This document shows, piece by piece, positions 1 to 6,934 of a DNA stretch of 8,015 nucleotides. The first letter of the stretch is position 1. Each line of letters begins with the position of its first letter. The notes below the pieces were generated by a model. That model was not told where the DNA came from, did not search any database, and was given only the letters and a program-made list of their open reading frames with translations. Made by a program: the position numbers and the translations under genes. This DNA comes from Verrucomicrobiales bacterium (GTDB taxonomy: Bacteria > Verrucomicrobiota > Verrucomicrobiia > Verrucomicrobiales > DEV007): positions 1 to 8,015 of the forward strand of contig SLGN01000031.1 in assembly GCA_007123695.1 (NCBI GenBank), in the 5' to 3' direction.

Positions 1-2
1 AA

Positions 3-1298
3 ATGCCCAAACTGAGCGACACGATGAGCGAGGGTACCCTCGTGAAGTGGCTCAAGAAGGAGGGCGACACCATCTCCGTCGACGAGGACATCGCCGAAGT
101 CGAGACCGACAAGGCGACCATGGCGATGCCCTCCTTCGACGAGGGCGTCCTCCACAAGATCTACGTCCAGGAAGGCGAGACCGTGGCCCTCGGCGCCGCC
201 CTCGCCCTCGTCCTCGCCGAAGGCGAAGATCCGCCCGACGACGCCGACCAGCCTCCGTCCAGTGGTCCCGCCGAAGAGGAAACGAAGACGGAAGAAGCTG
301 ACTCGAAAAACGAGGAATCGAAAAAAGAAGGTTCGAAGAAAGACGACAAGGCCGAGCCCGCAGCCCCCAAGCCGTCCTCCGCACCGAAAGCTTCGTCGAG
401 CCCTGCACCCGCCGCCTCCAAGACCTCCAGCGGCCGCATCAAGGCATCGCCTCTCGCCCGGAAGATCGCCAAGGAGATGGGCGTCGATCTCGCCCGCATC
501 GTCGGCAGCGGACCCGGCGGCCGCATCGTGAAGAGGGATGTGGAGAACGCTCCCGCCTCCGGTGGCGGAGGCTCCCTCGGTCTGCTTCCCCCGGCGCCCG
601 CCGGTCCCGACCGCAGCGTCCCCCTCACCGGCATGCGCCGCGTCATCGCCCAGCGCCTCCTCGAGAGCAAGACGACGATCCCGCACTTCTACCTCAACAT
701 CGAGGTCGACACCGAGCCCCTCATGGCCCTGCGCGAGCAGGTCAACACCGCCAGCCTCGCCAACGGGGGACCGAAATACACCGTCAACGACTTCGTCATG
801 CGCGCCGTCGTGCTCGCCACCGGCGCCGTGCCCGAAGTCAACGGCTCCTTCCAGGGCGATTCCATCCTCTACTCCGGCGAGACCCACCTCTCCGTCGCCG
901 TGGCCATCGACGACGGCCTCGTCACGCCCGTGATCCGGTCCGCCCAGTCGAAGTCGATCAAGGACCTCGCCGCCGAACTCAAGGACCTCGCCGCCCGCGC
1001 CCGCGACAAGAAGCTCGCGCCCGACGAGATGAGCGGGGGCACCATCACCATCTCCAACCTCGGGGCCTACGGCATCGCCAACTTCGACGCCATCATCAAC
1101 CCGCCCCAGGCCGCCATCCTCTCCATCGGCACGATCACGAAGCAGCCCGTCGTCAACGCGCAGAACCAGATCGTCCCCGGCCAGCGCATGTGGATCGGGA
1201 TGAGCTGCGACCACCGCGTCATCGACGGCGCCGTCGGCGCCAAGTTCCTCGCCGAGCTGAAGCGCTTCCTCGAAGCTCCCGTCCTCCTCGTTTCCTAA
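3..1298 (+). CDS. pdhC: Dihydrolipoamide acetyltransferase, E2 of pyruvate dehydrogenase (5' end probably outside window)
   Basis: This is the core enzyme of the cytoplasmic pyruvate dehydrogenase complex. It moves the acetyl group from E1 via a swinging lipoyl arm to CoA. From the first visible ATG the protein has 431 residues. Residues 1-75 are one lipoyl domain, with the lipoylated lysine K37 in ETDKAT. Residues 76-144 are a flexible linker, first rich in Glu/Lys and then in Ala/Pro/Ser. Residues 145-182 are the peripheral subunit-binding domain (ASPLARKIAKEMGVDL, then GSGPGGRIVKRDV). About 205-431 is the catalytic domain, ending with the active-site motif DHRVIDG (H404, D408). Relatives usually have a few residues before MPKLSDTM, so the true start is probably upstream; only two bases precede this ATG. 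The linker codons are A-rich (gaa, aaa) compared with the rest of the gene. Lpd follows 15 bp downstream. The PDH rather than 2-oxoglutarate dehydrogenase assignment rests on overall resemblance and is likely but not certain. Confidence 0.93.
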   Translation: MPKLSDTMSEGTLVKWLKKEGDTISVDEDIAEVETDKATMAMPSFDEGVLHKIYVQEGETVALGAALALVLAEGEDPPDDADQPPSSGPAEEETKTEEADSKNEESKKEGSKKDDKAEPAAPKPSSAPKASSSPAPAASKTSSGRIKASPLARKIAKEMGVDLARIVGSGPGGRIVKRDVENAPASGGGGSLGLLPPAPAGPDRSVPLTGMRRVIAQRLLESKTTIPHFYLNIEVDTEPLMALREQVNTASLANGGPKYTVNDFVMRAVVLATGAVPEVNGSFQGDSILYSGETHLSVAVAIDDGLVTPVIRSAQSKSIKDLAAELKDLAARARDKKLAPDEMSGGTITISNLGAYGIANFDAIINPPQAAILSIGTITKQPVVNAQNQIVPGQRMWIGMSCDHRVIDGAVGAKFLAELKRFLEAPVLLVS

Positions 1299-1313
1299 CA
1301 CTCTACTAAAACT

Positions 1314-2708
<1,395 letters not shown>

Positions 2709-2738
2709 TCGGATCCCTGCGGATCGACCGATCTCATC

Positions 2739-2766
2739 AAGGGCGCCCCGCGGGGCGCCCTTTTTT
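2739..2766 (+). terminator. Rho-independent terminator after lpdA
   Basis: A perfect 20-bp palindrome, GGGCGCCCCGCGGGGCGCCC (2741-2760), can form an 8-bp all-GC stem with a 4-nt CGCG loop. It is preceded by AA and followed by six T (2761-2766). It starts 30 bp after the lpdA stop and is the classic end of the pyruvate dehydrogenase transcription unit. A weaker GATCC/GGATC hairpin (2712-2725) lies just before it. Confidence 0.93.
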
Positions 2767-3000
2767 GACCCCGCCCCAACAAGCTCCACCGACCTCCACA
2801 CCAAGGCCCCGCACCTGATCGCTGTTCTCAGAGTCAGCGTGCGGTCTCCGGAGCGAACGCAAGTCCTCACCCGATGCCATGTCTGAAACACCCCCGGTTT
2901 TCATGCCAGAACCGAGTGGGAGCGGCTACTCCTGCCGAGATGGCGGGCTTATCGGACCTTTCCTCCGCAAACCTGCGGGACACCCAGGAAAACCGTTGAC
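2767..3000. other. Intergenic spacer without a supported gene
   Basis: No reading frame here shows a recognisable protein, and base composition is less GC-skewed at third positions than in the flanking genes. The only structure I see is at 2916-2947. It starts with GTGGGAGCGGCT, the kind of opening seen in dispersed GC-rich intergenic repeats, and ends in a 6-bp stem (CCTGCC at 2931-2936, GGCGGG at 2942-2947, one G-T pair) around a GAGAT loop. There is no T-run, so it is not an intrinsic terminator. Whether it is repeated elsewhere in the genome cannot be told from this window. Confidence 0.5.
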
Positions 3001-3450
3001 TCAAACGGCCAAATCAGTCGACCCTTCCGCTTGATGGCCCCAAACGAGGGAGACGCCGCTGGGCGCGGCTGCGGTACCCCGGATCAAAACCCGGCTGCGG
3101 GTAGTGCGGATCGTCCCGGGTCCTCTGATGACAAGAGTCGGAGCAGCCGGGTTGGGCGGAGCAGCCGGGTTGGGCGGAGCAGCCGGGTTGGGCGGATCGG
3201 GCGGTATCACCGGGCTGAAACGCAGCACGCGGTTGCCAAGGGAATCGGAGGCCCAGAGGTTCCCGGTTCGATCGACAGCGATCCTGCCGCCGATGAGACC
3301 TTGAAACTGTTGAGCCGTCAGCGCGGTCGAATTGCTCGCGAAGTCGGGTTGCCCAATTACGCGGTTCGCGGCGGATCCATTCGGCAGCCGAACCGCATTT
3401 TCGAAGCCGACAACACGGTGGGCGAGGCTGTCGAGTGCCCAAAAGGGCGC
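3001..3450 (-). pseudogene. C-terminal remnant of an NHL-repeat protein
   Basis: The frame is open from 3450 down to a stop at 3001-3003, but upstream the same frame hits stops at once (TGA at 3451-3453, another TGA at 3468-3470). The translation carries two NHL-type beta-propeller motifs, each the usual 'D..G.LWVADs.nhRVlrF' shape. The first is APFWALDSLAHRVVGFENA. The second reads IAVDRTGNLWASDSLGNRVL and continues with RFSPV. Between them sits the linker PNGSAANRVIGQPDF, typical of secreted or surface NHL proteins. A Pro-rich linker follows (PPNPAA repeated), then about 45 residues (TLVIRGPGTIRTTRSRVLIRGTA) that resemble the start of a bacterial Ig-like domain and stop early. There is no start codon, signal peptide or earlier repeat, so this is a broken tail of a larger gene, probably with deletions at both ends. 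The family call is from pattern recognition; function is no longer expected. Confidence 0.6.
3143..3196. repeat. Three tandem 18-bp repeats
   Basis: Three identical head-to-tail copies of GCAGCCGGGTTGGGCGGA occupy 3143-3160, 3161-3178 and 3179-3196. Read on the minus strand in the NHL fragment frame, each copy encodes six residues of a Pro-rich linker (PPNPAA). The 18-bp unit keeps the frame, as expected for repeat expansion inside a coding linker. Perfect identity of the copies suggests recent duplication or ongoing slippage. Confidence 0.93.
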
Positions 3451-3582
3451 TCATTTTGCCTGCGCGAGTCAACGATTTTCAAATGGAATCCTAAGTTTCT
3501 TGGCCAGCCATTTGGCGGAGAAGATTTAGCCATCTCGATGCCAAGATGGGGTAAGCACTTGTTCACCCGTTGTTGCGGCTAC

Positions 3583-3657
3583 GGCGAGGAGGTCGGGGCG
3601 GTGGTGGCTGCGGGCGGGAAGATGGGCCTGGGCGAGGCGCTGCGGCACCGGGTGCGC
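3583..3657 (+). pseudogene. Possible remnant of a REP-associated (IS200-like) transposase C-terminus
   Basis: About 25 codons read GEEVGAVVAAGGKMGLGEAL followed by RHRVR. This resembles the late part of Y1-type/REP-associated transposase-like proteins, where a stretch such as 'EEV.AVL..GG.L...E.LR.RVRYF.DG' precedes the C-terminal region. The match ends abruptly: after RHRVR the frame continues into unrelated Arg/Pro-rich sequence instead of YFTDG. Nothing upstream in the frame looks like the catalytic HUH or Tyr motifs. The region also lacks a start context. The call rests on a short remembered pattern and could be chance. Confidence 0.3.
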
Positions 3658-3814
3658 GAATTGCCTCGCTTCGCTCGCCCTCCGGGCTGCCTTCGGCAGG
3701 CTGACGGGAGGATGAGAAAGGAAACTCTATAGTCTCACCCTCCGCGAACTGTCTCGGCAGCTTCGCAGGCAAGCCGTTTTCCCCGTTTCGACCGGATCCG
3801 GAATCAGCCAGCCT
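3658..3814. other. Non-coding spacer before the regulator fragment
   Basis: Apart from the hairpin at 3679-3711, I see no supported gene, promoter or RNA. Reading frames here do not resemble any protein I recognise. The interval 3451-3582, between the NHL and transposase-like fragments, is likewise unassigned; it is less GC-rich than the flanking operons and open frames in it are not convincing. Confidence 0.4.
3679..3711. repeat. Interrupted inverted repeat (hairpin), possibly REP-like
   Basis: An inner stem CTGCC (3687-3691) / GGCAG (3695-3699) with a TTC loop is nested in an outer stem CCTCC (3679-3683) / GGAGG (3707-3711). It follows the possible transposase remnant by about 20 bp. No T-run follows, so it is not a standard terminator. 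It may be a solitary REP-like element, but no second copy is visible in this window. Confidence 0.35.
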
Positions 3815-4246
3815 CTACACGTGCCGCACCGACTCCCGGCTCTCCAGCTTCCCCCGCAGCCAGACGACCGCCTCGCCTTCCCGTCCCGCCGCAGAGCCCG
3901 ACGCATTTTTGCGAGCCGTTTCGGTTTCGAAAAGCATCTCAACCGTTCTGCGCCCCATTTCTTCGATCGGCTGGACGACCGCCGTCAGGGGTGGGCGCAT
4001 GTAGGCCGACCAGAGTTGCTCGTCGAAGGCAATCACGGAAAGATCCTGCGGGATCGCCAGTCCCCTCAGCGCGGCGGTTTGGAGGAGGCCGAAAATCCCC
4101 TGGCCCGAAAGACTGACCACCGCCGTCGGAGGCGTCGCGCGATCCAACAAGGGCTCTGCCCCAACCTGCCCGTCCTCTCGCGAGTGGCCGGTCCCCGCGA
4201 CGAGCAGCGACTCCGGGCGACAGGCTTGCGCAATCGATTGCTGAAG
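3815..4246 (-). pseudogene. LacI/GalR-family transcriptional regulator, C-terminal fragment
   Basis: The minus-strand frame is open from 4246 to a TAG at 3815-3817, about 143 codons; a TAA at 4247-4249 closes it upstream. The translation is a clear C-terminal ligand-binding region of a LacI-family regulator: PPTAVVSLSGQGIFGLL, then ALRGLAIPQDLSVIAFDEQL (family pattern 'G..vP.DvSviGFDd'), then PPLTAVVQPIEEMGRRTVEM (family pattern 'PpLTtv.qP..emGr.av..L'), then LRGKLESRESVRHV at the end. The helix-turn-helix, hinge and N-terminal subdomain, some 200 residues, are missing. A TTG at 4150 could start a 111-residue product, but it would have no DNA-binding domain. The cut falls 16 bp from the divergent start of the sugar-binding protein gene, so a deletion probably fused the two loci. 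An intact copy would be a natural local regulator of that transporter. Confidence 0.8.
4225..4246. promoter_or_regulatory. Candidate LacI-family operator palindrome
   Basis: GCAATCGATTGC (4230-4241) is a perfect 12-bp palindrome centred on CG. It is extended by matching CTT (4225-4227) and AAG (4244-4246) after two unmatched bases on each side. The inner AATCGATT fits the LacI/GalR family operator core AANCGNTT. It ends 24 bp before the ATG at 4266 of the transporter operon. A caution is that the site also lies inside the last readable codons of the regulator fragment, so it may be coding chance. I could not identify convincing -35/-10 boxes. Confidence 0.4.
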
Positions 4247-4265
4247 TTAGAATCGCGGGACCGCC

Positions 4266-5258
4266 ATGAAAATCCCCCCTCGTTTTTCATCCTTCGCCCT
4301 CCGCCCCTCGTCGTTGCGGACAAGTCTCCGCCTCTTCGCCGCCGCCTCTCTCGTCCTGCTCGCCCCGGCCTGCCAAAAACCGGGCGAAAGCGACGCCTCC
4401 GCCGAAGACGGCCCGCCCACCGTGGCTTTGATCATGAAGTCGCTCGCCAACGAGTTTTTCAAGACCATGACCGAGGGCGCCGAGGCCCACCGAGCGGCCC
4501 ACGCCGGGGAATACCGGCTGATCGTCAACGGCATCCGCAACGAAACTGACCTCGCCGCCCAGGTCGATCTCGTCGAGCAGATGGTTTCGCGCGGGGTCGA
4601 TGCCATCGTGATCGCTCCGGCGGACTCCAAGGCCCTCGTGCCCGCCCTGCGCCGGGCAGCCCGCGCCGGGGTCGCGGTGGTGAACATCGACAACCAGCTC
4701 GACCGCGAAGCCCTCGCCGAAGCCGGGATCGAGATCCCCTTCGTCGGACCCGACAACCGCGAGGGTGCCCGGCTCGTCGGCGAAGCCGTCGCCGCGCAGC
4801 TTTCCGGCGGCGACCAGGTCGCGATCATCGAGGGCGTCACCACCGCCTTCAACGGCATCCAGCGCCGCCTCGGCTTCGAAGACGCCGCCAAAGCCGCCGG
4901 GCTGCAAGTCGTCAGCACCCAGTCGGGCAACTGGGAGATGGAGCGCGCCAACACCATCGCCGCCGCCCTCCTCAGCGAGCACCCCGAGCTACGCGCCATC
5001 CTTTGCGCGAACGACTCCATGGCCCTCGGCGCCGCCGCCGCCGTCCGCGCCGCGGGCCGCGCGGGCGAAGTGCTGATCGCCGGCTTCGACCACATCAGCG
5101 CGATCCGCCCCCTCCTCGACGACGGCAGCGTCCTCGCCACCGCCGACCAGCACGGCGACCGGCTCGCCGTCTACGGCATCGAGGCCGCCTTGCAGATCCT
5201 CGCCGGCGAAGCCGCCCCCGAAGACCGCAAGACCCCCGTCGATCTCATCGCGCGCTGA
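4266..5258 (+). CDS. Sugar ABC transporter substrate-binding lipoprotein (RbsB/AlsB-like)
   Basis: This is a periplasmic binding protein of the ribose/allose type (Peripla_BP_4 fold) that delivers a sugar to the permease encoded downstream. From the ATG it has 330 residues. A basic and hydrophobic leader ends in LLAPAC (C36), which looks like a lipoprotein signal although Pro at -2 is atypical for a lipobox. The binding fold starts near residue 51 (PTVALIMKSLANEFF). Landmarks that align with sugar-contacting positions in RbsB-type proteins are N62 and F64/F65, VNIDNQLD (139-146), R200/R201, CANDSMALG (N249, D250), GFDH (D275) and ADQ (Q295). The start is uncertain. Codons from 4266 to 4313 translate to a Ser/Pro/Phe/Arg-rich string typical of pyrimidine-rich spacers, while a TTG at 4314 would give a compact 19-residue signal (MRTSLRLFAAASLVLLAPA) before the Cys. 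A weak GGGA (4257-4260) precedes the ATG. The substrate is unknown; the nearest resemblance I recall is D-allose/D-ribose. Confidence 0.88.
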   Translation: MKIPPRFSSFALRPSSLRTSLRLFAAASLVLLAPACQKPGESDASAEDGPPTVALIMKSLANEFFKTMTEGAEAHRAAHAGEYRLIVNGIRNETDLAAQVDLVEQMVSRGVDAIVIAPADSKALVPALRRAARAGVAVVNIDNQLDREALAEAGIEIPFVGPDNREGARLVGEAVAAQLSGGDQVAIIEGVTTAFNGIQRRLGFEDAAKAAGLQVVSTQSGNWEMERANTIAAALLSEHPELRAILCANDSMALGAAAAVRAAGRAGEVLIAGFDHISAIRPLLDDGSVLATADQHGDRLAVYGIEAALQILAGEAAPEDRKTPVDLIAR

Positions 5259-5276
5259 CGAAAAACGCCCCAGCGC

Positions 5277-5303
5277 CATTCGTCATTCCGTCATTCGTCA
5301 TTT
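5277..5303. repeat. Short tandem-like spacer repeats (CATTCGT/CATTCCGT)
   Basis: The 53-bp gap between the binding protein and ATPase genes contains CATTCGT (5277-5283), CATTCCGT (5284-5291), CATTCGT (5292-5298) and CATTT (5299-5303). It replaces a recognisable ribosome-binding site. The frame of the ATPase gene is open through it (FVIPSFVIS), which would mislead start prediction if an upstream start were chosen. Confidence 0.7.
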
Positions 5304-5311
5304 CCCAGCCC

Positions 5312-6934
5312 ATGCCTCCCGCCTTGCAGGTGACCGGCCTCGACAAGGCCTACACGCCCGGGGTGCCGGTGCTCGAAGACTTCTCCTTCGAGCTGGCCCG
5401 GGGCGAGGTCCATGCGCTGATGGGCAGCAACGGCGCCGGCAAGTCCACCTTCGCCAAGATCCTCGCCGGGCTCCTCCCCCGCGACGCGGGGCGGATCGAG
5501 CTGCATGGCTCCGCCTACGCCCCGCGCTCCAAGGCCGAAGCCTCGCGGCTCGGAATCGCTCTCGTGCTGCAGGAGCTGAACCTCGTGCCCACCCTGAGCG
5601 TCGCCGAAAACCTCTTCCTCGCCGGGCTCCCGCAGCGCTGGGGGCTCGTCCGCCGCCGCGAGCTCGCCGAGGCCGCCCGCGCCGCTCTCGAGACGGTCGG
5701 TCTCGGCGATCTCGACCCCGCGACCCCGGCGGGACGCCTCGGCATCGGACGGCAGCAGCTCGTCGAAATCGCCGCAGCTTTAGTAGAGCACTCCACCATC
5801 CTCATCCTCGACGAGCCCACCGCCGCGCTCACCGGGCCGGAGATCGAGCTGCTCTTCGCCCGGCTCGACCAGCTCAAGGCCGAAGGCGTCTCCGCGATCT
5901 ACATCAGCCACCGCATGGACGAGATCGCCCGCGTCGCCGACCGCGTCACCGTGATGCGCGACGGGCGCCGTGTCGCCACCCACGCCAGCGGCGAAGTCGG
6001 GCCGCCCCAGCTCGTGCGCGAGATGTGCGGCGCCGAGATCGCCGAGCGGACGCAGCGCGGGCACGGACGGGGGCGAAGCCACGGACGGTCCACCGCAGCG
6101 AGCGATGCCGAGGCGACCGCCGGTGCCCCGGACGAAGAGCCCGCCCTCGCGGTGCGCGACCTGCGGGCCGACTCGGCGGTGCGAGGCGTCAGCTTCGAGG
6201 TGCGGCGCGGCGAGATCCTCGGCATCGCCGGGCTGATCGGGTCGGGACGCACCGAGACCCTCCGCGCCCTCTTCGGTGCCGACCCCGCCGAGGGCGGCGA
6301 GGTGAGGATCGCCGGTCGGGCCGGGCTGCCCCCGCGCTTCCGCTCCCCCGCCGCCGCCGTCGCCGCCGGACTCGCCCTCATCCCCGAAGACCGCAAGCAC
6401 GACGGGCTGCTGCTCGAGCAGTCCATCGCGGTCAACGCCACCCTCGCCGCGATCCCGCGCCACGCCCGCGGCGGGGTGCTGCGGCCCGCCCTCGAGACCG
6501 AAGCCGCCCGTCGCGTCTGCGACCGTCTCGGGGTGGCCCGCCGCTCCCTCGACCAGCCCGTCGCCGAACTCAGCGGCGGCAACCAGCAGAAAGTCGTCGT
6601 CGCCCGCTGGCTCCTGCGCGGGGCCGAGGTCTTCCTCTTCGACGAGCCGACCCGCGGCATCGACGTCGCCGCCAAGGAAACCCTCTACGAGCTGCTCGAC
6701 GAGCTCGCCGCCCAAGGCAGGGCCATCCTGATGGTCTCCAGCGACCTCAGCGAGCTGCTCTCCGTCGCCGACCGCATCCTCGCGATGTCCGCCGGACGCA
6801 TCGCCGGCGAGTTCACCCCCGAGAGCTGGAGCGAGGAAGCCATCACCGCCGCCGCCTTCAGCGGCTACCGCAGCCGCGCCGCCAACGCCTCCCATTCCGA
6901 AACCGCCACCCCGCCGCCCCCCGAGACGCGATGA
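5312..6934 (+). CDS. Sugar ABC transporter ATPase with two nucleotide-binding domains (RbsA/MglA/XylG family)
   Basis: This cytoplasmic ATPase drives sugar import through the permease. It has 540 residues, slightly longer than the roughly 500 typical of the family, with two NBDs in tandem. NBD1: Walker A GSNGAGKST (38-46), Q-loop Q87, signature LGIGRQQ (143-149, the usual S replaced by G), Walker B ILILDE (163-168), H-loop H200. NBD2: degenerate Walker A-like GLIGSGRTE (307-315), signature LSGGNQQ (420-426), Walker B FLFDEPTRGID (441-451), and Ser in place of the H-loop His (VSSDL). Such asymmetry between the two sites is normal in this family, so it should be active. The inter-domain linker (about 246-275) is enlarged, Arg/Gly/His- then Ala-rich. 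A TTA-GTA codon pair at 5780-5785 stands out against the C/G-ending codon use. The ATG at 5312 is chosen because homology begins there. The stop overlaps the permease start (ATGA, 4 bp), pointing to translational coupling. Confidence 0.93.
   Translation: MPPALQVTGLDKAYTPGVPVLEDFSFELARGEVHALMGSNGAGKSTFAKILAGLLPRDAGRIELHGSAYAPRSKAEASRLGIALVLQELNLVPTLSVAENLFLAGLPQRWGLVRRRELAEAARAALETVGLGDLDPATPAGRLGIGRQQLVEIAAALVEHSTILILDEPTAALTGPEIELLFARLDQLKAEGVSAIYISHRMDEIARVADRVTVMRDGRRVATHASGEVGPPQLVREMCGAEIAERTQRGHGRGRSHGRSTAASDAEATAGAPDEEPALAVRDLRADSAVRGVSFEVRRGEILGIAGLIGSGRTETLRALFGADPAEGGEVRIAGRAGLPPRFRSPAAAVAAGLALIPEDRKHDGLLLEQSIAVNATLAAIPRHARGGVLRPALETEAARRVCDRLGVARRSLDQPVAELSGGNQQKVVVARWLLRGAEVFLFDEPTRGIDVAAKETLYELLDELAAQGRAILMVSSDLSELLSVADRILAMSAGRIAGEFTPESWSEEAITAAAFSGYRSRAANASHSETATPPPPETR

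Noticed and set aside
3143..3196. A CRISPR array
   Set aside because: The 18-bp copies are directly adjacent with no spacers, and they encode an in-frame Pro-rich linker on the minus strand.
3031..3732. A 233-codon + strand reading frame across the intergenic region
   Set aside because: It reads antisense through the NHL fragment and its repeats (SSRVGR repeated) and has no recognisable domain except the short transposase-like scrap near the end; composition is not protein-like.
3821..4549. A 242-codon + strand frame, Arg/Pro-rich
   Set aside because: It is antisense to the LacI-family fragment and then out of frame with the binding protein gene; there is no recognisable domain.
5779..5788. 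TTTAGTAGAG in the ATPase gene is the reverse complement of CTCTACTAAA (1301-1310) before lpdA
   Set aside because: Ten-base matches are expected by chance in 8 kb on two strands, and no function links the sites.
5780..6895. A 371-codon minus-strand frame, Gly/Ala/Glu-rich
   Set aside because: It is the antisense shadow of the ATPase gene in high-GC DNA; it has no domain and the sense frame carries all ABC motifs.
6025..6930. An N-terminal extension of about 300 residues on the permease
   Set aside because: The frame is open but it is the shifted shadow of the ATPase gene. The ATG at 6931 overlaps the ATPase stop as ATGA and begins a normal permease N-terminus.
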